A DNA stretch of 64,000 nucleotides from Christensenella hongkongensis (GCF_000981035.1 NZ_LAYJ01000112.1:363855-427854); one strand, 5' to 3'; positions 35,101 through 44,181 are shown, numbered from the stretch's first letter. Numbers and translations: made by a program. The notes: generated by a model from the sequence alone, not told the origin.

Positions 35101-37104
35101 GCAAGTGGTAAGTTGAGCATTGGTGCAACTGATCCGACAGTTAGTCAGGCTTTTGCGATTGCAGGAACGGAGATAACTTCGCCGTATGGAATTAGTACTG
35201 TAGAAACTAAAATATGGAACGAGCAAGAGGGAGAAGAAAACGCAAAAACATATACGATGGCATCAAACGGGAACGGAAGTTATTCTCAGTATTTCAATAT
35301 TTCCGAACATAATTATACTTATGGAACTTACCATGTTGAGTTGTATTCGACAGATATGCTTGGAAAAAAAGATAAACTGGATGAAAAGACGGTTACAGTA
35401 GAGAAAGATCCTTCTTTACCAAATATGTCTGGTCTTTCATTTGGGGCTGCGGATCCCACAACTTCAAGAGCCTTTGCAGTAAGTGCGTCTAATGTTACTG
35501 CGCCTGCTGGCATCTCTAAAGTACAATTCAAAGTATGGAGTGCAGCAAGTGGAGGCTCGGACGCAATAATATATGATGCCAATAATGATGGTAAAGGGAA
35601 CTGGAGCATTTATTTTGCAATCAGTAACTACAATAATCGTTATGGGAAATATATATTCCAGGTAATTGGAACCGATAATAATGGTACAAGTAATATTATG
35701 GGAATGGGTTCTCGTGTTGTAGTGAATACAAATACGCATGACATCATGGGTATTTCAGATGCCGCCAAAGCACAAATGGTGAATTTATTTAAGCAAAAGA
35801 CGACGCTTACAGAAGCAACATTCAGGCAACGTTATGGCATGGAAATTGAAGATTTTGTCGGACTCTATATTAGCGAGGCGGCTATGGAAGGAGTTCGGGC
35901 AGATGTTGCATTTGCACAGATGTGTCTGGAAACCGGCTATTTGAAATATGGCGGGGATGTTAAATGGGAGCAATATAATTTTGCAGGTATCGGCGCGACT
36001 GGCGGAGGAGCTGGTGGAGCAACATTCGCTACTGTTCAGATAGGAATTCGTGCGCAGATTCAGCATCTCAAGGCATATGCGAGTACTGCGGCTTTAAATA
36101 ATGCTTGTGTTGATCCGCGGTTTAGCCTTGTAAGCAGAGGTTCGGCGACAACGGTAGAAGCCCTTGGCGGGAAGTGGGCTACAGACCTTAATTACGGAAG
36201 TAAGATTGTCACTATCATGGATAGCTTTCTAAATGCGAGCACAATGCTTTCGAGTGAACCGATGACGATGGTATTGTCTCCGGAAGAAGAGACACTGCCC
36301 CAAGAGGAGAATGCAATAGAAACGCCAGGGCTGGATGAGCCGGAAGTATCTAATCCGCCTGTTGAGGAAGACAATACACCTGAGATTATGTCCGGAGTGA
36401 ATCCTTCTGTGACGAAGGAACAGGCTGTTCAGTATTTGCGTGAACTTGATGTAGAGAATCTATATGGGATTTCAGCAGAAGAATTTGTATCGATTTATTG
36501 GACTGAAGCGGAAATCGAAGGAGTTGACTTTGGGATTGCATTTGCTCAGGCATTGAAGGAAACTGGTAATATGAGCAGTGATGAACAAGAAGAGGCTAAT
36601 AATCCAGGAGGATTGTATTCAAAAGACGATTCCCGGAAGATTCGTTTTGCCACGATCGAGGAAGGTATAAGGGCGCACATTCAGCAATTAAAGTGTTATG
36701 CGTCTGAAGAAGAACTGAAACAGGAGCTTTGTGATCCGACATGGGACGAACAAATTAGAGGAACAGCAAAAACCGTTGGAGCATTTTGCAAAGCAAAGGA
36801 ATATAATTCCGAATATTATTCCGGTTGGGTTGAAATATGGAATAAGATGAAAAACATTGTCATTTCCGGAGCAGAAGATGATTTGCCATTGCCCAAGCCG
36901 ACGCCAACGGTTGGTGCAGAAGAATCCAAGAACCCCAATGATGTGCCGCCAGAATCTATCGTTGCTCCAGATACTGAAACTTCTGAGGAGCAAGAAGTTG
37001 AAAGTAATGATAGGCAAAATAATGAGATGCTGGGTGAATCAAATTTGGACAAGGCGCAGAATACAGAGGATCCGTCTATAAGTGCCGGGGAAACAGGTCC
37101 ATAA
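32107..37104 (+). CDS. Giant secreted wall hydrolase: amidase_3 + nine Bsp-type repeats + two glucosaminidase domains
   Basis: 1665 residues. Signal peptide 1-35 (cleavage likely after SKAEA). Residues about 38-240 are an N-acetylmuramoyl-L-alanine amidase: IIVIDPGHG, QESDVNAQLAYKTAKEL, SIHHNS and VVVETAFLTNP supply the zinc ligands and catalytic Glu. About 250-1210 holds nine repeats of 100-108 residues with the core GxxDPTxxxxFAVxxxxVTD, FKVW, GNGxWxAYF and TDxxGN, like GBS Bsp-type repeats. Two glucosaminidase-like domains follow (about 1218-1380, with MCLETGYLKYGG; about 1431-1590, with ALKETGNMSS, looking more diverged), then an acidic Pro/Glu/Ser tail without LPXTG. It should cut peptide stems and glycan strands of peptidoglycan outside the cell, with the repeats binding the wall. 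Confidence 0.9.
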   Translation: MTRKSPIFVFISIFITISIFFTSYCIFPISKAEAASADKIIVIDPGHGMSDPGAIGINGTQESDVNAQLAYKTAKELKSRGYTVYLTHRVDKWVSGATDIPVLLNYDKDKYDFSTELAAEANKVQPDLYISIHHNSYESSSASGNEVYYTTNQNSLFVSRSIDLANMIFNGIGSLGIYRKRSVKNFAETTGRDAPIKYVNAPAVVVETAFLTNPTDYANIVSSSVQSKVSGKIADGVDQFIQKYPNKLSLDSTPPTMTSMSAGTADPTMAMAFAVAAVGVTDPSGVKEVEFKVWPNNLSESSARIYKGNIAASGNWEAYIDLNPFGNGLNAYYIDAYGTDAYGNKGKMGRLIVNRASDDGTISAQKLTFGATDPCYAENMAILVEGVTAVRGVKEVQIVAYNTAHKSSTMQIYNAWDSGNGQWSAYFDLSQHGNQYGTYNFDVYVKDPAGARTKVLPTKSITFLKDTVGPTSDGVYFGTPNPTAMDGFVVQARNVADVHGVSSVNFKVWPQSKGESAAVTITGNNKGNGTWEAYFSAQALFGGMKDTYYFKAIGTDGYGNVSEMAQNSVQLIADTVSPTIGALSYGATDPTAASGFAIQVSGVNDNFGVADVTFEIWRESDGDSSKKVLKASDKGNGTWDAYFSTSGVGKYIIEAYATDWAGNKSARLRKTITIQSDVVPPTVGSLGIGTSDPTEQQAFAVIANDVTDINGVKSVVLEVFREADGEASKISLPMNQNGNSWSVYFNFDVCNGGKPGKYIFRIVATDNKGNSGVAAQGSRTLSGDGEGPEIGNVTFGTTKPEVQRGFAVQVSDIVDSSGVASVTAEVWDDTTGVNGKKTYQMNAKGNGVYDMYFSMGAFSYRAGTYTFNFTATDQKGNKTSKQETLVVTGVAGASKTDGIIFGTTNPTQRVDTAIQVNKVTEGFGVQSVKLAIWPNSKGQGAAKWYNCNNDGTGNWSAYFHISGFGYTLGDYTVEAHVVDKTGVDYVVDKKTLTFERQAASGKLSIGATDPTVSQAFAIAGTEITSPYGISTVETKIWNEQEGEENAKTYTMASNGNGSYSQYFNISEHNYTYGTYHVELYSTDMLGKKDKLDEKTVTVEKDPSLPNMSGLSFGAADPTTSRAFAVSASNVTAPAGISKVQFKVWSAASGGSDAIIYDANNDGKGNWSIYFAISNYNNRYGKYIFQVIGTDNNGTSNIMGMGSRVVVNTNTHDIMGISDAAKAQMVNLFKQKTTLTEATFRQRYGMEIEDFVGLYISEAAMEGVRADVAFAQMCLETGYLKYGGDVKWEQYNFAGIGATGGGAGGATFATVQIGIRAQIQHLKAYASTAALNNACVDPRFSLVSRGSATTVEALGGKWATDLNYGSKIVTIMDSFLNASTMLSSEPMTMVLSPEEETLPQEENAIETPGLDEPEVSNPPVEEDNTPEIMSGVNPSVTKEQAVQYLRELDVENLYGISAEEFVSIYWTEAEIEGVDFGIAFAQALKETGNMSSDEQEEANNPGGLYSKDDSRKIRFATIEEGIRAHIQQLKCYASEEELKQELCDPTWDEQIRGTAKTVGAFCKAKEYNSEYYSGWVEIWNKMKNIVISGAEDDLPLPKPTPTVGAEESKNPNDVPPESIVAPDTETSEEQEVESNDRQNNEMLGESNLDKAQNTEDPSISAGETGP

Positions 37105-37135
37105 TAGACAAGACAAAACTACTTTAATACGTAAA

Positions 37136-37166
37136 AAAGAGGGATTCTAATGATGAATTCCTCTTT
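37136..37166 (+). terminator. Terminator after the amidase gene
   Basis: AAAGAGG (37136-37142) pairs with CCTCTTT (37160-37166), extended inward by ATT/AAT. The T run is short, so termination may be partial. Confidence 0.55.
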
Positions 37167-37174
37167 GCTCTGAT

Positions 37175-37203
37175 TTGATTATTGTCAGAATAAATGATAA
37201 GAT
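37175..37203 (+). promoter_or_regulatory. Promoter of manC
   Basis: TTGATT (37175-37180), a 17-nt spacer and TAAGAT (37198-37203) with extended -10 TGA, 30 nt before the chosen start codon. Confidence 0.6.
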
Positions 37204-37232
37204 AGAATAGATTTTTAAGAGTGGAGAAAATT

Positions 37233-38258
37233 ATGGTAAGCAGTATTATATTAGCAGGTGGAAGTGGGACACGGCTATGGCCGCTTAGTAGTTCGGCAAA
37301 ACCCAAACAATTTTTGAATTTATTTTCAAATAAAAGTATGCTCAGAGAAACGAGTGAGCGGATTGCGGATGTGGTCCCTGCAAAACATCAGTATATCCTT
37401 ACGGGAGAGAAATATACCCCGTTTGTAAGAGAGGAATTTGGTAATACTGTCAACATTATGGCAGAACCCCAGGCGAAAAATACCGCGCCTTGTATTTTAT
37501 GGGCGGCGGTTACAATTAAAAAGCATTCAGGTGATGGTGTAGCGGTTGTTATGCCATCTGATCATACCATCAGGGATGGAGGAGAATTCCACAGGGCACT
37601 TTCGGCAGCGGTTAAAAGAGCTGAAAGAGGTAATATTGTCACCTTTGGAATCCGACCAACGCGGGCCGAAACCGGTTATGGATATGTTGAAATTGAGACG
37701 AGCGATTATGTATTAAACCAGACAACGGAAAAATTGGTTTCTTTCCACGAAAAACCAAATCAAACATTGGCTGAAAAATATTTGCAAGCGGGGAATTTTT
37801 TATGGAATAGCGGGATGTTTGTGTTTGATATTCAAACAATGATCGATGAGTTTCGTAAATACGAACCGGATTTATATGATTTATTTACTACGATTGATCC
37901 GGATGATGAGGAGCAGGTTGCACAAGCGTTTGAGAAATCAAAAAGTATATCTATTGATTATGCAGTTATGGAAAAAACAAAACAGGCATACTGTATTCCT
38001 TCGGATTTTGGTTGGAGTGATGTAGGTGGATATGAAAGCCTGCACGAAGAAAATGAAAAGGACGCATACGGTAATGTGACTGATGGAGATGCTATCATGG
38101 AGCAATCAAAGGATTGTTATGTGAATTGTAAAAAGCCGGTTGTATGTGTAGGGATTGAAGATCTTGTGGTTGTGGAGACTGAGGATGCAATTTTGGTTGC
38201 TCGAAAGGATATGTCTGAACAGATCGGAAAGATTGCCAAGCAATTGAATGTGAATTAG
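37233..38258 (+). CDS. manC: Mannose-1-phosphate guanylyltransferase
   Basis: 341 residues from the ATG at 37233, chosen because GGAG (37223-37226) precedes it; a GTG at 37221 would overlap that site. The start SSIILAGGSGTRLWPLSS is the GMP-binding signature, and PQAKNTAPCI, MPSDHTI and FHEKPNQTLAEKYL with WNSGMFVF are typical. It makes GDP-mannose from GTP and mannose 1-phosphate. It lacks the isomerase domain of longer ManC/AlgA enzymes, and a separate isomerase gene follows 8 nt later. The product is the substrate of Gmd at the head of the polysaccharide operon. Confidence 0.95.
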   Translation: MVSSIILAGGSGTRLWPLSSSAKPKQFLNLFSNKSMLRETSERIADVVPAKHQYILTGEKYTPFVREEFGNTVNIMAEPQAKNTAPCILWAAVTIKKHSGDGVAVVMPSDHTIRDGGEFHRALSAAVKRAERGNIVTFGIRPTRAETGYGYVEIETSDYVLNQTTEKLVSFHEKPNQTLAEKYLQAGNFLWNSGMFVFDIQTMIDEFRKYEPDLYDLFTTIDPDDEEQVAQAFEKSKSISIDYAVMEKTKQAYCIPSDFGWSDVGGYESLHEENEKDAYGNVTDGDAIMEQSKDCYVNCKKPVVCVGIEDLVVVETEDAILVARKDMSEQIGKIAKQLNVN

Positions 38259-38266
38259 GAGAAGGT

Positions 38267-39190
38267 ATGTTATATCCATTAGTATTGTCACCCGTATTTA
38301 AGGATTATTTATGGGGGGGCACAAACCTAAAGAATATCTATCATAAGAACTGTGCTTTCCCAAAAGTTGCAGAAAGCTGGGAGTTGGCAAGTCATAGCGA
38401 AGGGACCAGCCGGATTGAGAATGGTCCATATGCAGGGATATCCTTGGGTGAGTATTTTGAAAAAGAAGGACTGCATGTTCTTGGTGAGGGGATAAACGGG
38501 CTCCCATTACTGGTAAAAATTATTGATGCAGCAGATAGCCTGTCTATTCAAGTCCATCCGGATGAAATCTATGCGGCAACGTATGAAAACGGACAAAAAG
38601 GAAAAACGGAACTGTGGTATATCATGGATTGTGAACCAGGAGCAACTCTTTTCTACGGTTTCCGGAAAAAGATTTCAAAGGAAGAATTTAAGGAACGTGC
38701 GCAGAATGGAACAATTACCGAAGTATTAAATAAGGTCGCTGTAAAAAAAGGAGATACTTTTTTAATTAAACCTGGTACAGTTCATGCAATCGGCAAAAAT
38801 ATGACAGTGGCGGAGATTGGTACTAATAGCAATATTACATACAGGATTTATGATTTTGGACGGACGGATGCAAGTGGAAATCCGCGTCCGCTTCATATAC
38901 AGCAAGCGATAGATGTCCTTAATTTTGAGCGCCCAATAGAGTATGATTTGGAAAAACCTCTTGACTGCGGAGCGTTTTTTGTGGAAAAGATAAAGCTCGA
39001 AAAAGAGGCGAAAACATATATGGTAGATAAAACTACTTTTCAAAATTTGTTATGTGTTGAGGGCATGGCAATACTTACATATTCTGATTATGTAATTAAA
39101 ATACCTTCTGGAACCGATGTATTTGTACCGGCAGGTATTGGAGAGTATATCCTTAGCGGTGATGCAGTATTGCTAAAAACAACAGTTTAG
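38267..39190 (+). CDS. manA: Mannose-6-phosphate isomerase, class I
   Basis: 307 residues, the usual length of the short Firmicutes enzyme. LWGGTNLKNIY, ESWELASHSEGTS, LSIQVHPDE (zinc ligands), KTELWYIMDCEPGA and VHAIGKNMTVAEIGTNSN are class I marks. It interconverts fructose 6-phosphate and mannose 6-phosphate, the first step from glycolysis to GDP-mannose. It has a good AGGAG site and follows manC closely. Confidence 0.95.
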   Translation: MLYPLVLSPVFKDYLWGGTNLKNIYHKNCAFPKVAESWELASHSEGTSRIENGPYAGISLGEYFEKEGLHVLGEGINGLPLLVKIIDAADSLSIQVHPDEIYAATYENGQKGKTELWYIMDCEPGATLFYGFRKKISKEEFKERAQNGTITEVLNKVAVKKGDTFLIKPGTVHAIGKNMTVAEIGTNSNITYRIYDFGRTDASGNPRPLHIQQAIDVLNFERPIEYDLEKPLDCGAFFVEKIKLEKEAKTYMVDKTTFQNLLCVEGMAILTYSDYVIKIPSGTDVFVPAGIGEYILSGDAVLLKTTV

Positions 39191-39217
39191 TGAGCTAAGA
39201 AAATGGAGTGAAACAAG

Positions 39218-41335
39218 GTGTCTACATCTGCTGTAATCTATATTACCGGTAAAGGCGTTCAATCAGACTTTAATAAGATAAAAGATTCCTATTTGGGAAG
39301 CGATATTTTTGCATGTCCGGTTGGGGACGGAACAGAAATACATGATGCAAATATAATGCTTCCGGAAGAGGTAGTTGGAAACAACTATAACGATTATGCT
39401 TTTTGCCTAACCACGGAAGAATTGTTTTGTTTTTTGTCCCTTGAGTTTGTTATATTTTTCATGAACTCTTATAAAACAATTGTGGTTATTTCAGATAATG
39501 GGATGTTTTCGAGTTTGCCGGAGGATGAGAATACGATTAATGTCTTTCCTTACTTACTTGAACACAAGGATAGAAATAGTTCAATTGATATTTCTTTAGG
39601 CTCAAGACCGCTTTATTGTAACTATTCTTTCGCATTGAAATATGGGAAGCAAATATCGGAATTTTTAGTATGGGGCCAAAAAAAATATAATAGAATACTT
39701 TTTAATGGAGTTGGCGATCGTAGATTTCTAAAGACATGGCTTTCATATGCCACGCTTTTTGGGTGTGGAATTAAGTTGCTGGAGAAAGCGGTTTCGATTG
39801 ATTTCTCAGGATATGAAATGTATCAATGCTTTGAAAACGGGATATCAATACCGGATGTGTTACGAGAATATTTTGGAACTGATTATAGATTGAGAACAAA
39901 ATGCAAAAGCAGGCCGTTACATTTTCCAGACTATTTTATTCAGGACACTATTGTGGTAGGGGATTCCCAAACGATTCCGGTTACAGCGATTGAAAAAGCG
40001 ATTTATTGTGCACGGAAAGATTTGCAGTCGCTCTTTCCTGATTTAAACAATCCCAAAATGAGAGTGCATTTTACTGAATGGTTTTTGGGCTATGCACAAA
40101 AAGAATATCGTTTATCTGAAGAGTATATAAGCCCGATTCGAGAGGCTTATGTTAATTATCAAAAAGTAATCCAACCAAAGAATAGCATCAAGCGATTTTT
40201 ATATAATCGAAAAACGACAAAAATTGATTATGAAACAAAGCATCCCTTTGGTGTCAATTTGTGTGGATTTATAAAAGGCGATTTTGGATTGGGGGAGAGC
40301 ATCAGAATACTTGCAAGAGTATTGCAGCATACGAATATTCCTTACACAATTATTGAAGTCCAGGATTCAGGGCTCCACATGTTTTCAAATACGGAATTTG
40401 AGAATAAAATTTCAAATGAATTCCGATATAGCATTAATATTTTTGCGTATAATCCGGATTGCTTTGAAGAGACCATACGAGAATTCGATAAAAGTATTTT
40501 CTATGGGAGACGTAATATTGGTTATTGGGCATGGGAAATGTTGGAATTTCCCGAAGGCTGGGAAAGGGAGTTTCCATATTTTGATGAAATATGGACGCTT
40601 TCTGATTTCACAACGCAGTCAATAGCCCAAGAAGCACCTATTCCGGTATATACAGTACCCTATGCGATTTATCCGGAAAAGGATGAAGTACTTTCACGAA
40701 TGGATTTTGGTTTGCCGGAAAACCAGTTTATTTTTTTGATGACCTATGATACTCGCAGCGTCTCGGAACGGAAAAATCCTATGGCGGCAGTCCGGGCATT
40801 TAATAAGGCGTTTGGAAACAGCAAAGAGGCGACACTTCTTCTCAAATTGAATACGCCACTGGATTGGGAGGGCGATAAGGAATTAGTCAACGTATTGGAT
40901 GAACATAATAATATTTTGACGATTAACCAGCAGATGTCTAAAGTTGAAATCAATTCTTTAATTTCTCTATGTGATGCTTACGTCTCACTTCACAGAAGTG
41001 AAGGATTTGGGCTTGGACCGGCAGAGGCTATGGCATTTGGAAAACCGGCAATTCTAACAAATTATAGTGGGAATACACAGTATATGCGTGATGGCGCCTG
41101 TTGCCCGGTACCATATCGTCTGGTAACAGTCGAGGAGGATTTTGGTATTTACAGGAAAGGTATGCATTGGGCGGAGCCGGATGAAGAAGTTGCCGCTGAA
41201 TATATGAAAAAACTTGTAGATGATAAATGTTACTATGCATCTATCGGTAAAAATGCAAAACAGGTTATAGAGACGGAATTTTCATATGAACATTGCGGGA
41301 AAATATTATTGGAACGACTAGGGCATTTGAAATAG
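39218..41335 (+). CDS. GT4 glycosyltransferase with long unassigned N-terminal region
   Basis: 705 residues. Residues 1-340 match nothing I recognise and contain no membrane segment (FFMNSYKTIVVISDNGMFSS is a Rossmann-like strand pattern). From about 345 the GT-B part starts (GVNLCGFIKGDFGLGESIRI); further on are NIGYWAWEMLEFPEGW, LMTYDTRSVSERKNPMAAVR and the donor site SLHRSEGFGLGPAEAMAFGK with both Glu residues. The start is a GTG with GGAG 12 nt upstream. It is surrounded by GDP-mannose genes, so it is probably a mannosyl- or rhamnosyltransferase. The N-terminal part may be a second, degenerate transferase. Confidence 0.8.
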   Translation: MSTSAVIYITGKGVQSDFNKIKDSYLGSDIFACPVGDGTEIHDANIMLPEEVVGNNYNDYAFCLTTEELFCFLSLEFVIFFMNSYKTIVVISDNGMFSSLPEDENTINVFPYLLEHKDRNSSIDISLGSRPLYCNYSFALKYGKQISEFLVWGQKKYNRILFNGVGDRRFLKTWLSYATLFGCGIKLLEKAVSIDFSGYEMYQCFENGISIPDVLREYFGTDYRLRTKCKSRPLHFPDYFIQDTIVVGDSQTIPVTAIEKAIYCARKDLQSLFPDLNNPKMRVHFTEWFLGYAQKEYRLSEEYISPIREAYVNYQKVIQPKNSIKRFLYNRKTTKIDYETKHPFGVNLCGFIKGDFGLGESIRILARVLQHTNIPYTIIEVQDSGLHMFSNTEFENKISNEFRYSINIFAYNPDCFEETIREFDKSIFYGRRNIGYWAWEMLEFPEGWEREFPYFDEIWTLSDFTTQSIAQEAPIPVYTVPYAIYPEKDEVLSRMDFGLPENQFIFLMTYDTRSVSERKNPMAAVRAFNKAFGNSKEATLLLKLNTPLDWEGDKELVNVLDEHNNILTINQQMSKVEINSLISLCDAYVSLHRSEGFGLGPAEAMAFGKPAILTNYSGNTQYMRDGACCPVPYRLVTVEEDFGIYRKGMHWAEPDEEVAAEYMKKLVDDKCYYASIGKNAKQVIETEFSYEHCGKILLERLGHLK

Positions 41336-41444
41336 AGTTGGAAGAGGTTAGGATAAAATGATAACCTAATAGTGTGAATGAATAGTTAGTGCTTTATGAA
41401 AGCGCAGGAACCAGATGAACTACAGGATTTTATAGGTGGAGCCG

Positions 41445-43148
41445 ATGTGCGAAAAGAAATTATATATGCAATGGATAGAAAGTGCAAAAAATGATCCGGA
41501 GATTAATGAAGAATTATTGAAAATTCAAGGTGACGAGGTAGCGATTAAGGACCGTTTTTACCGTGATCTTGCGTTTGGAACGGGCGGCCTGCGCGGTGTG
41601 ATCGGCGCGGGCACGAACCGTATGAATATTTACACAGTCCGTAAAGCAACACAGGGGATTGCGGAATATTTGAATGAAAGTTTCGATGGCGCTTCCGTTG
41701 CGATCGCATATGACAGCCGGAAAAACTCAAAGAAATTTGCGCAGACAGCAGCTGAAGTGTTTGCGGGCAATGGAATCAAAGTTTATTTATTTGACACATT
41801 GATGCCCACGCCAATGCTTTCCTTTGCGGTAAGGCAACTAAAGTGCAGCGCAGGCGTTGTCATCACGGCAAGCCATAACCCGGCTAAATATAATGGATAT
41901 AAGGTCTATGGAAGCGACGGATGCCAGATTACTCTGGAAGCAGCGGAAATGATCACAGGATATATCGGCCGGAAGGATATTTTTGAAGATATCAGGCAAG
42001 ATGATTTCAATCGGTCGTTATCTGCCGGCATGATTTGTTATATCGATCAGGCTACGATCGATGAATATTTCAGGGCAGTAAAGAGATATAGCGTTTTTGA
42101 AGAGACTGGCGGCCTGAAAATTGTATATACGCCGCTCAATGGTGCGGGCCTGAAACCAGTATTGCGCATATTGGATGAAATTGGCATCACGGATATTACA
42201 GTGGTACCGGAGCAGGAGAAGCCGGATGAAAATTTTACTACCTGCCCGTATCCAAACCCGGAAGAAAAAGAAGCGCTTAAATTAGGCGTGGCCTTATGTG
42301 AAAAAACGGGAGCGGATTTACTGCTCGGAACCGATCCGGATTGCGACCGTGTAGGAACGGCGGTAAAACATAATGGCGAATATATCTTGGTTAACGGCAA
42401 CCAAATGGGTGTATTGCTGTTTGATTTCGTGTGTATGATGCGTAGTAATACAGGAGATATGCCGGAAAAACCAGTGGCGGTCAAGACGATCGTAACGACG
42501 GAAATGGCACAGAGCATCGCAGATGAGTATGGGGTAGAACTCATAAATGTTTTAACGGGGTTTAAATTTATTGGGGAACAGATCGGGCTTTTGGAGAAAA
42601 AAGGAGAAGTTGAACGATATGTGTTCGGTTTTGAAGAAAGCTACGGTTATCTGTCCGGTACGCACGCCAGGGATAAAGACGCGGTGAATGCGTCTATGCT
42701 GATTTGCGAAATGGCTGCATATTATAAAATAAAAGGAATGACACTGATAGACCGGTTAGGTGAATTATATCGGAAACATGGTTATTTTTATGACAGGCTT
42801 GAGAGTTTTACATTTGAAGGAGCAGATGGAATGCAGCATATGGAAGACCTCATGAAAAAGCTTCGAAAAGAGGATGTGAAGATGTGGGGAAGCCTTCCTG
42901 TAAAGAAGATATCCGATTATCTAACTTCTGTACAAAAAGAGGATGGAACGAGTACGGAAATCACCTTACCAAAATCAGATGTTATGGGTTATACGCTCGA
43001 GGGAGGAAGCAGTGTTGTGATCCGGCCGTCGGGTACGGAACCTAAAATAAAAATATATTATTCATTAAGATGCAGGAATGAGCAAGAGGCAAAAAAAATG
43101 TTTGACGCGGTAACAGCCGATATACATGCTTTTTTAAACGTTGAATAA
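41445..43148 (+). CDS. Phosphoglucomutase/phosphomannomutase (PgcA type)
   Basis: 567 residues from the ATG at 41445 (AGGTGGAG at 41434-41441); a GTG at 41436 would use part of that site. FGTGGLRGVIGAGTNRMN, VITASHNPAKYNGYKVYG (phospho-Ser near 143), LLGTDPDCDRVG (metal site), FGFEESYGYLSG (sugar specificity) and RPSGTEPKIKIYYS (phosphate site) are in order. It interconverts hexose 6- and 1-phosphates. With ManA and ManC upstream it can give mannose 1-phosphate for GDP-mannose and glucose 1-phosphate for UDP-glucose and hence Ugd. Confidence 0.93.
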   Translation: MCEKKLYMQWIESAKNDPEINEELLKIQGDEVAIKDRFYRDLAFGTGGLRGVIGAGTNRMNIYTVRKATQGIAEYLNESFDGASVAIAYDSRKNSKKFAQTAAEVFAGNGIKVYLFDTLMPTPMLSFAVRQLKCSAGVVITASHNPAKYNGYKVYGSDGCQITLEAAEMITGYIGRKDIFEDIRQDDFNRSLSAGMICYIDQATIDEYFRAVKRYSVFEETGGLKIVYTPLNGAGLKPVLRILDEIGITDITVVPEQEKPDENFTTCPYPNPEEKEALKLGVALCEKTGADLLLGTDPDCDRVGTAVKHNGEYILVNGNQMGVLLFDFVCMMRSNTGDMPEKPVAVKTIVTTEMAQSIADEYGVELINVLTGFKFIGEQIGLLEKKGEVERYVFGFEESYGYLSGTHARDKDAVNASMLICEMAAYYKIKGMTLIDRLGELYRKHGYFYDRLESFTFEGADGMQHMEDLMKKLRKEDVKMWGSLPVKKISDYLTSVQKEDGTSTEITLPKSDVMGYTLEGGSSVVIRPSGTEPKIKIYYSLRCRNEQEAKKMFDAVTADIHAFLNVE

Positions 43149-43174
43149 TTTACGATATAATTTGCATAAAACGC

Positions 43175-43202
43175 TTGCTTTTTTTGAATATTCATGTATA
43201 AT
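43175..43202 (+). promoter_or_regulatory. Promoter of the amino-acid ABC transporter operon
   Basis: TTGCTT (43175-43180), a 16-nt spacer and perfect TATAAT (43197-43202), 40 nt before the binding-protein start. Confidence 0.65.
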
Positions 43203-43241
43203 TATACATTATAAGTTTTAAAACAATTTTGGAGGAAAGAT

Positions 43242-44129
43242 ATGAAGAAGATTTTAGCAGTGGTACTTGTAGTATTGATGTCAGCGGCAATGCTTGCGGC
43301 GTGTTCCGCCCCGGCAGCCTCGTCTGAGAGTCCGGCAGCGTCTGAATCTGCGGCAGCGTCTGAATCTGCGGCGGCATCTGAGTCCGCAAGCGCGAGCGAA
43401 TCCGCAGCGGCAGGAGATTCCGATGCAGTCGCAAAGATCAAAGATGCGGGAAAACTCGTTATGCTTACCAATTCGCAGTTTGCACCCTATGAGTATATTG
43501 GCGCCGATGGCGCGGTAAGCGGTGTTGACGTGGATATCTGCCAGGCAATCGCGGATGAACTCGGCGTGAAGCTTGAAGTAGTGGATATGGATTTTGATGG
43601 ATTGATCGCTGCACTGTCCGGAGGAAAAGGCGATCTTGTCGCGGCGGGCATGACGGTTGATCCGGAGCGCGCGGAAAGCGTTGATTTCTCTGACACATAT
43701 GCAGATGCAAAGCAGCTGATTGTTGTAAATAAAGAGGATCCAAAGGTTGCAAGCGCAGATGATCTGGCGGGAAAAACGATTGGCGTTCAGCTCGGAACGA
43801 CGGGCGATATGTACGTATCTAATCCGGAGAATGTTGCGGATGCGACTGTAAAGCAGTATAAAGGCGCTCCGGAAGCAGCTCTTGATCTTAAAAACGGAAA
43901 GCTTGACGCGGTTGTTATCGACAAATTGACGGCGGAAAATATTGTGGCCTCCAATGACGATCTTGCTATCGTAGATATGCCTTCCACGGACGAACAGTAC
44001 GCGATTGCTGTTGCAAAGGGAAATACCGGACTTACGGAAGTGGTAAATAAGGTAATCAAGCAGCTTCAGGACGATGGGAAAATTGCGGAATTCACAGAGA
44101 CGCATGTAGCGGCTTCTAAAGTTCAATAA
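43242..44129 (+). CDS. Amino-acid ABC transporter substrate-binding lipoprotein
   Basis: 295 residues. The signal peptide ends in a lipobox LAAC (Cys 21). A low-complexity linker of SESAAA-type repeats (about 25-58) follows, from a repetitive tract at about 43320-43410. The rest is a family 3 binding protein: NSQFAPYEYIGADGAVSGVD, DIDICQAIADELG-type, VAAGMTVDPERAESVDFSD and GKTIGVQLGTTGD. It would capture a polar amino acid outside the membrane for the permease and ATPase encoded next. A GGAGGAAAG site precedes the ATG. Confidence 0.93.
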   Translation: MKKILAVVLVVLMSAAMLAACSAPAASSESPAASESAAASESAAASESASASESAAAGDSDAVAKIKDAGKLVMLTNSQFAPYEYIGADGAVSGVDVDICQAIADELGVKLEVVDMDFDGLIAALSGGKGDLVAAGMTVDPERAESVDFSDTYADAKQLIVVNKEDPKVASADDLAGKTIGVQLGTTGDMYVSNPENVADATVKQYKGAPEAALDLKNGKLDAVVIDKLTAENIVASNDDLAIVDMPSTDEQYAIAVAKGNTGLTEVVNKVIKQLQDDGKIAEFTETHVAASKVQ

Positions 44130-44147
44130 TTATATTTATACAGGATA

Positions 44148-44181
44148 AAGCGCAAAGGGAATTTTCTCTTTGCGCTTTTTT
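44148..44181 (+). terminator. Terminator between binding protein and permease genes
   Basis: AAGCGCAAAG (44148-44157) pairs perfectly with CTTTGCGCTT (44168-44177), followed by a T run. It would lower permease and ATPase expression relative to the binding protein. Confidence 0.85.

Noticed and set aside
34330..35226. 298-codon minus-strand frame inside the amidase gene
   Set aside because: Antisense shadow of the repeat region, rich in Cys, Ser and Arg with no fold pattern.
43320..43410. Short tandem repeats that could suggest a CRISPR or satellite
   Set aside because: They lie in frame in a lipoprotein linker (Ser-Glu-Ser-Ala units) and have no spacers. No CRISPR array is seen in the window.
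43281..44126. 281-codon minus-strand frame opposite the amino-acid binding protein
   Set aside because: Antisense shadow caused by codon bias and the SESAAA repeat tract.
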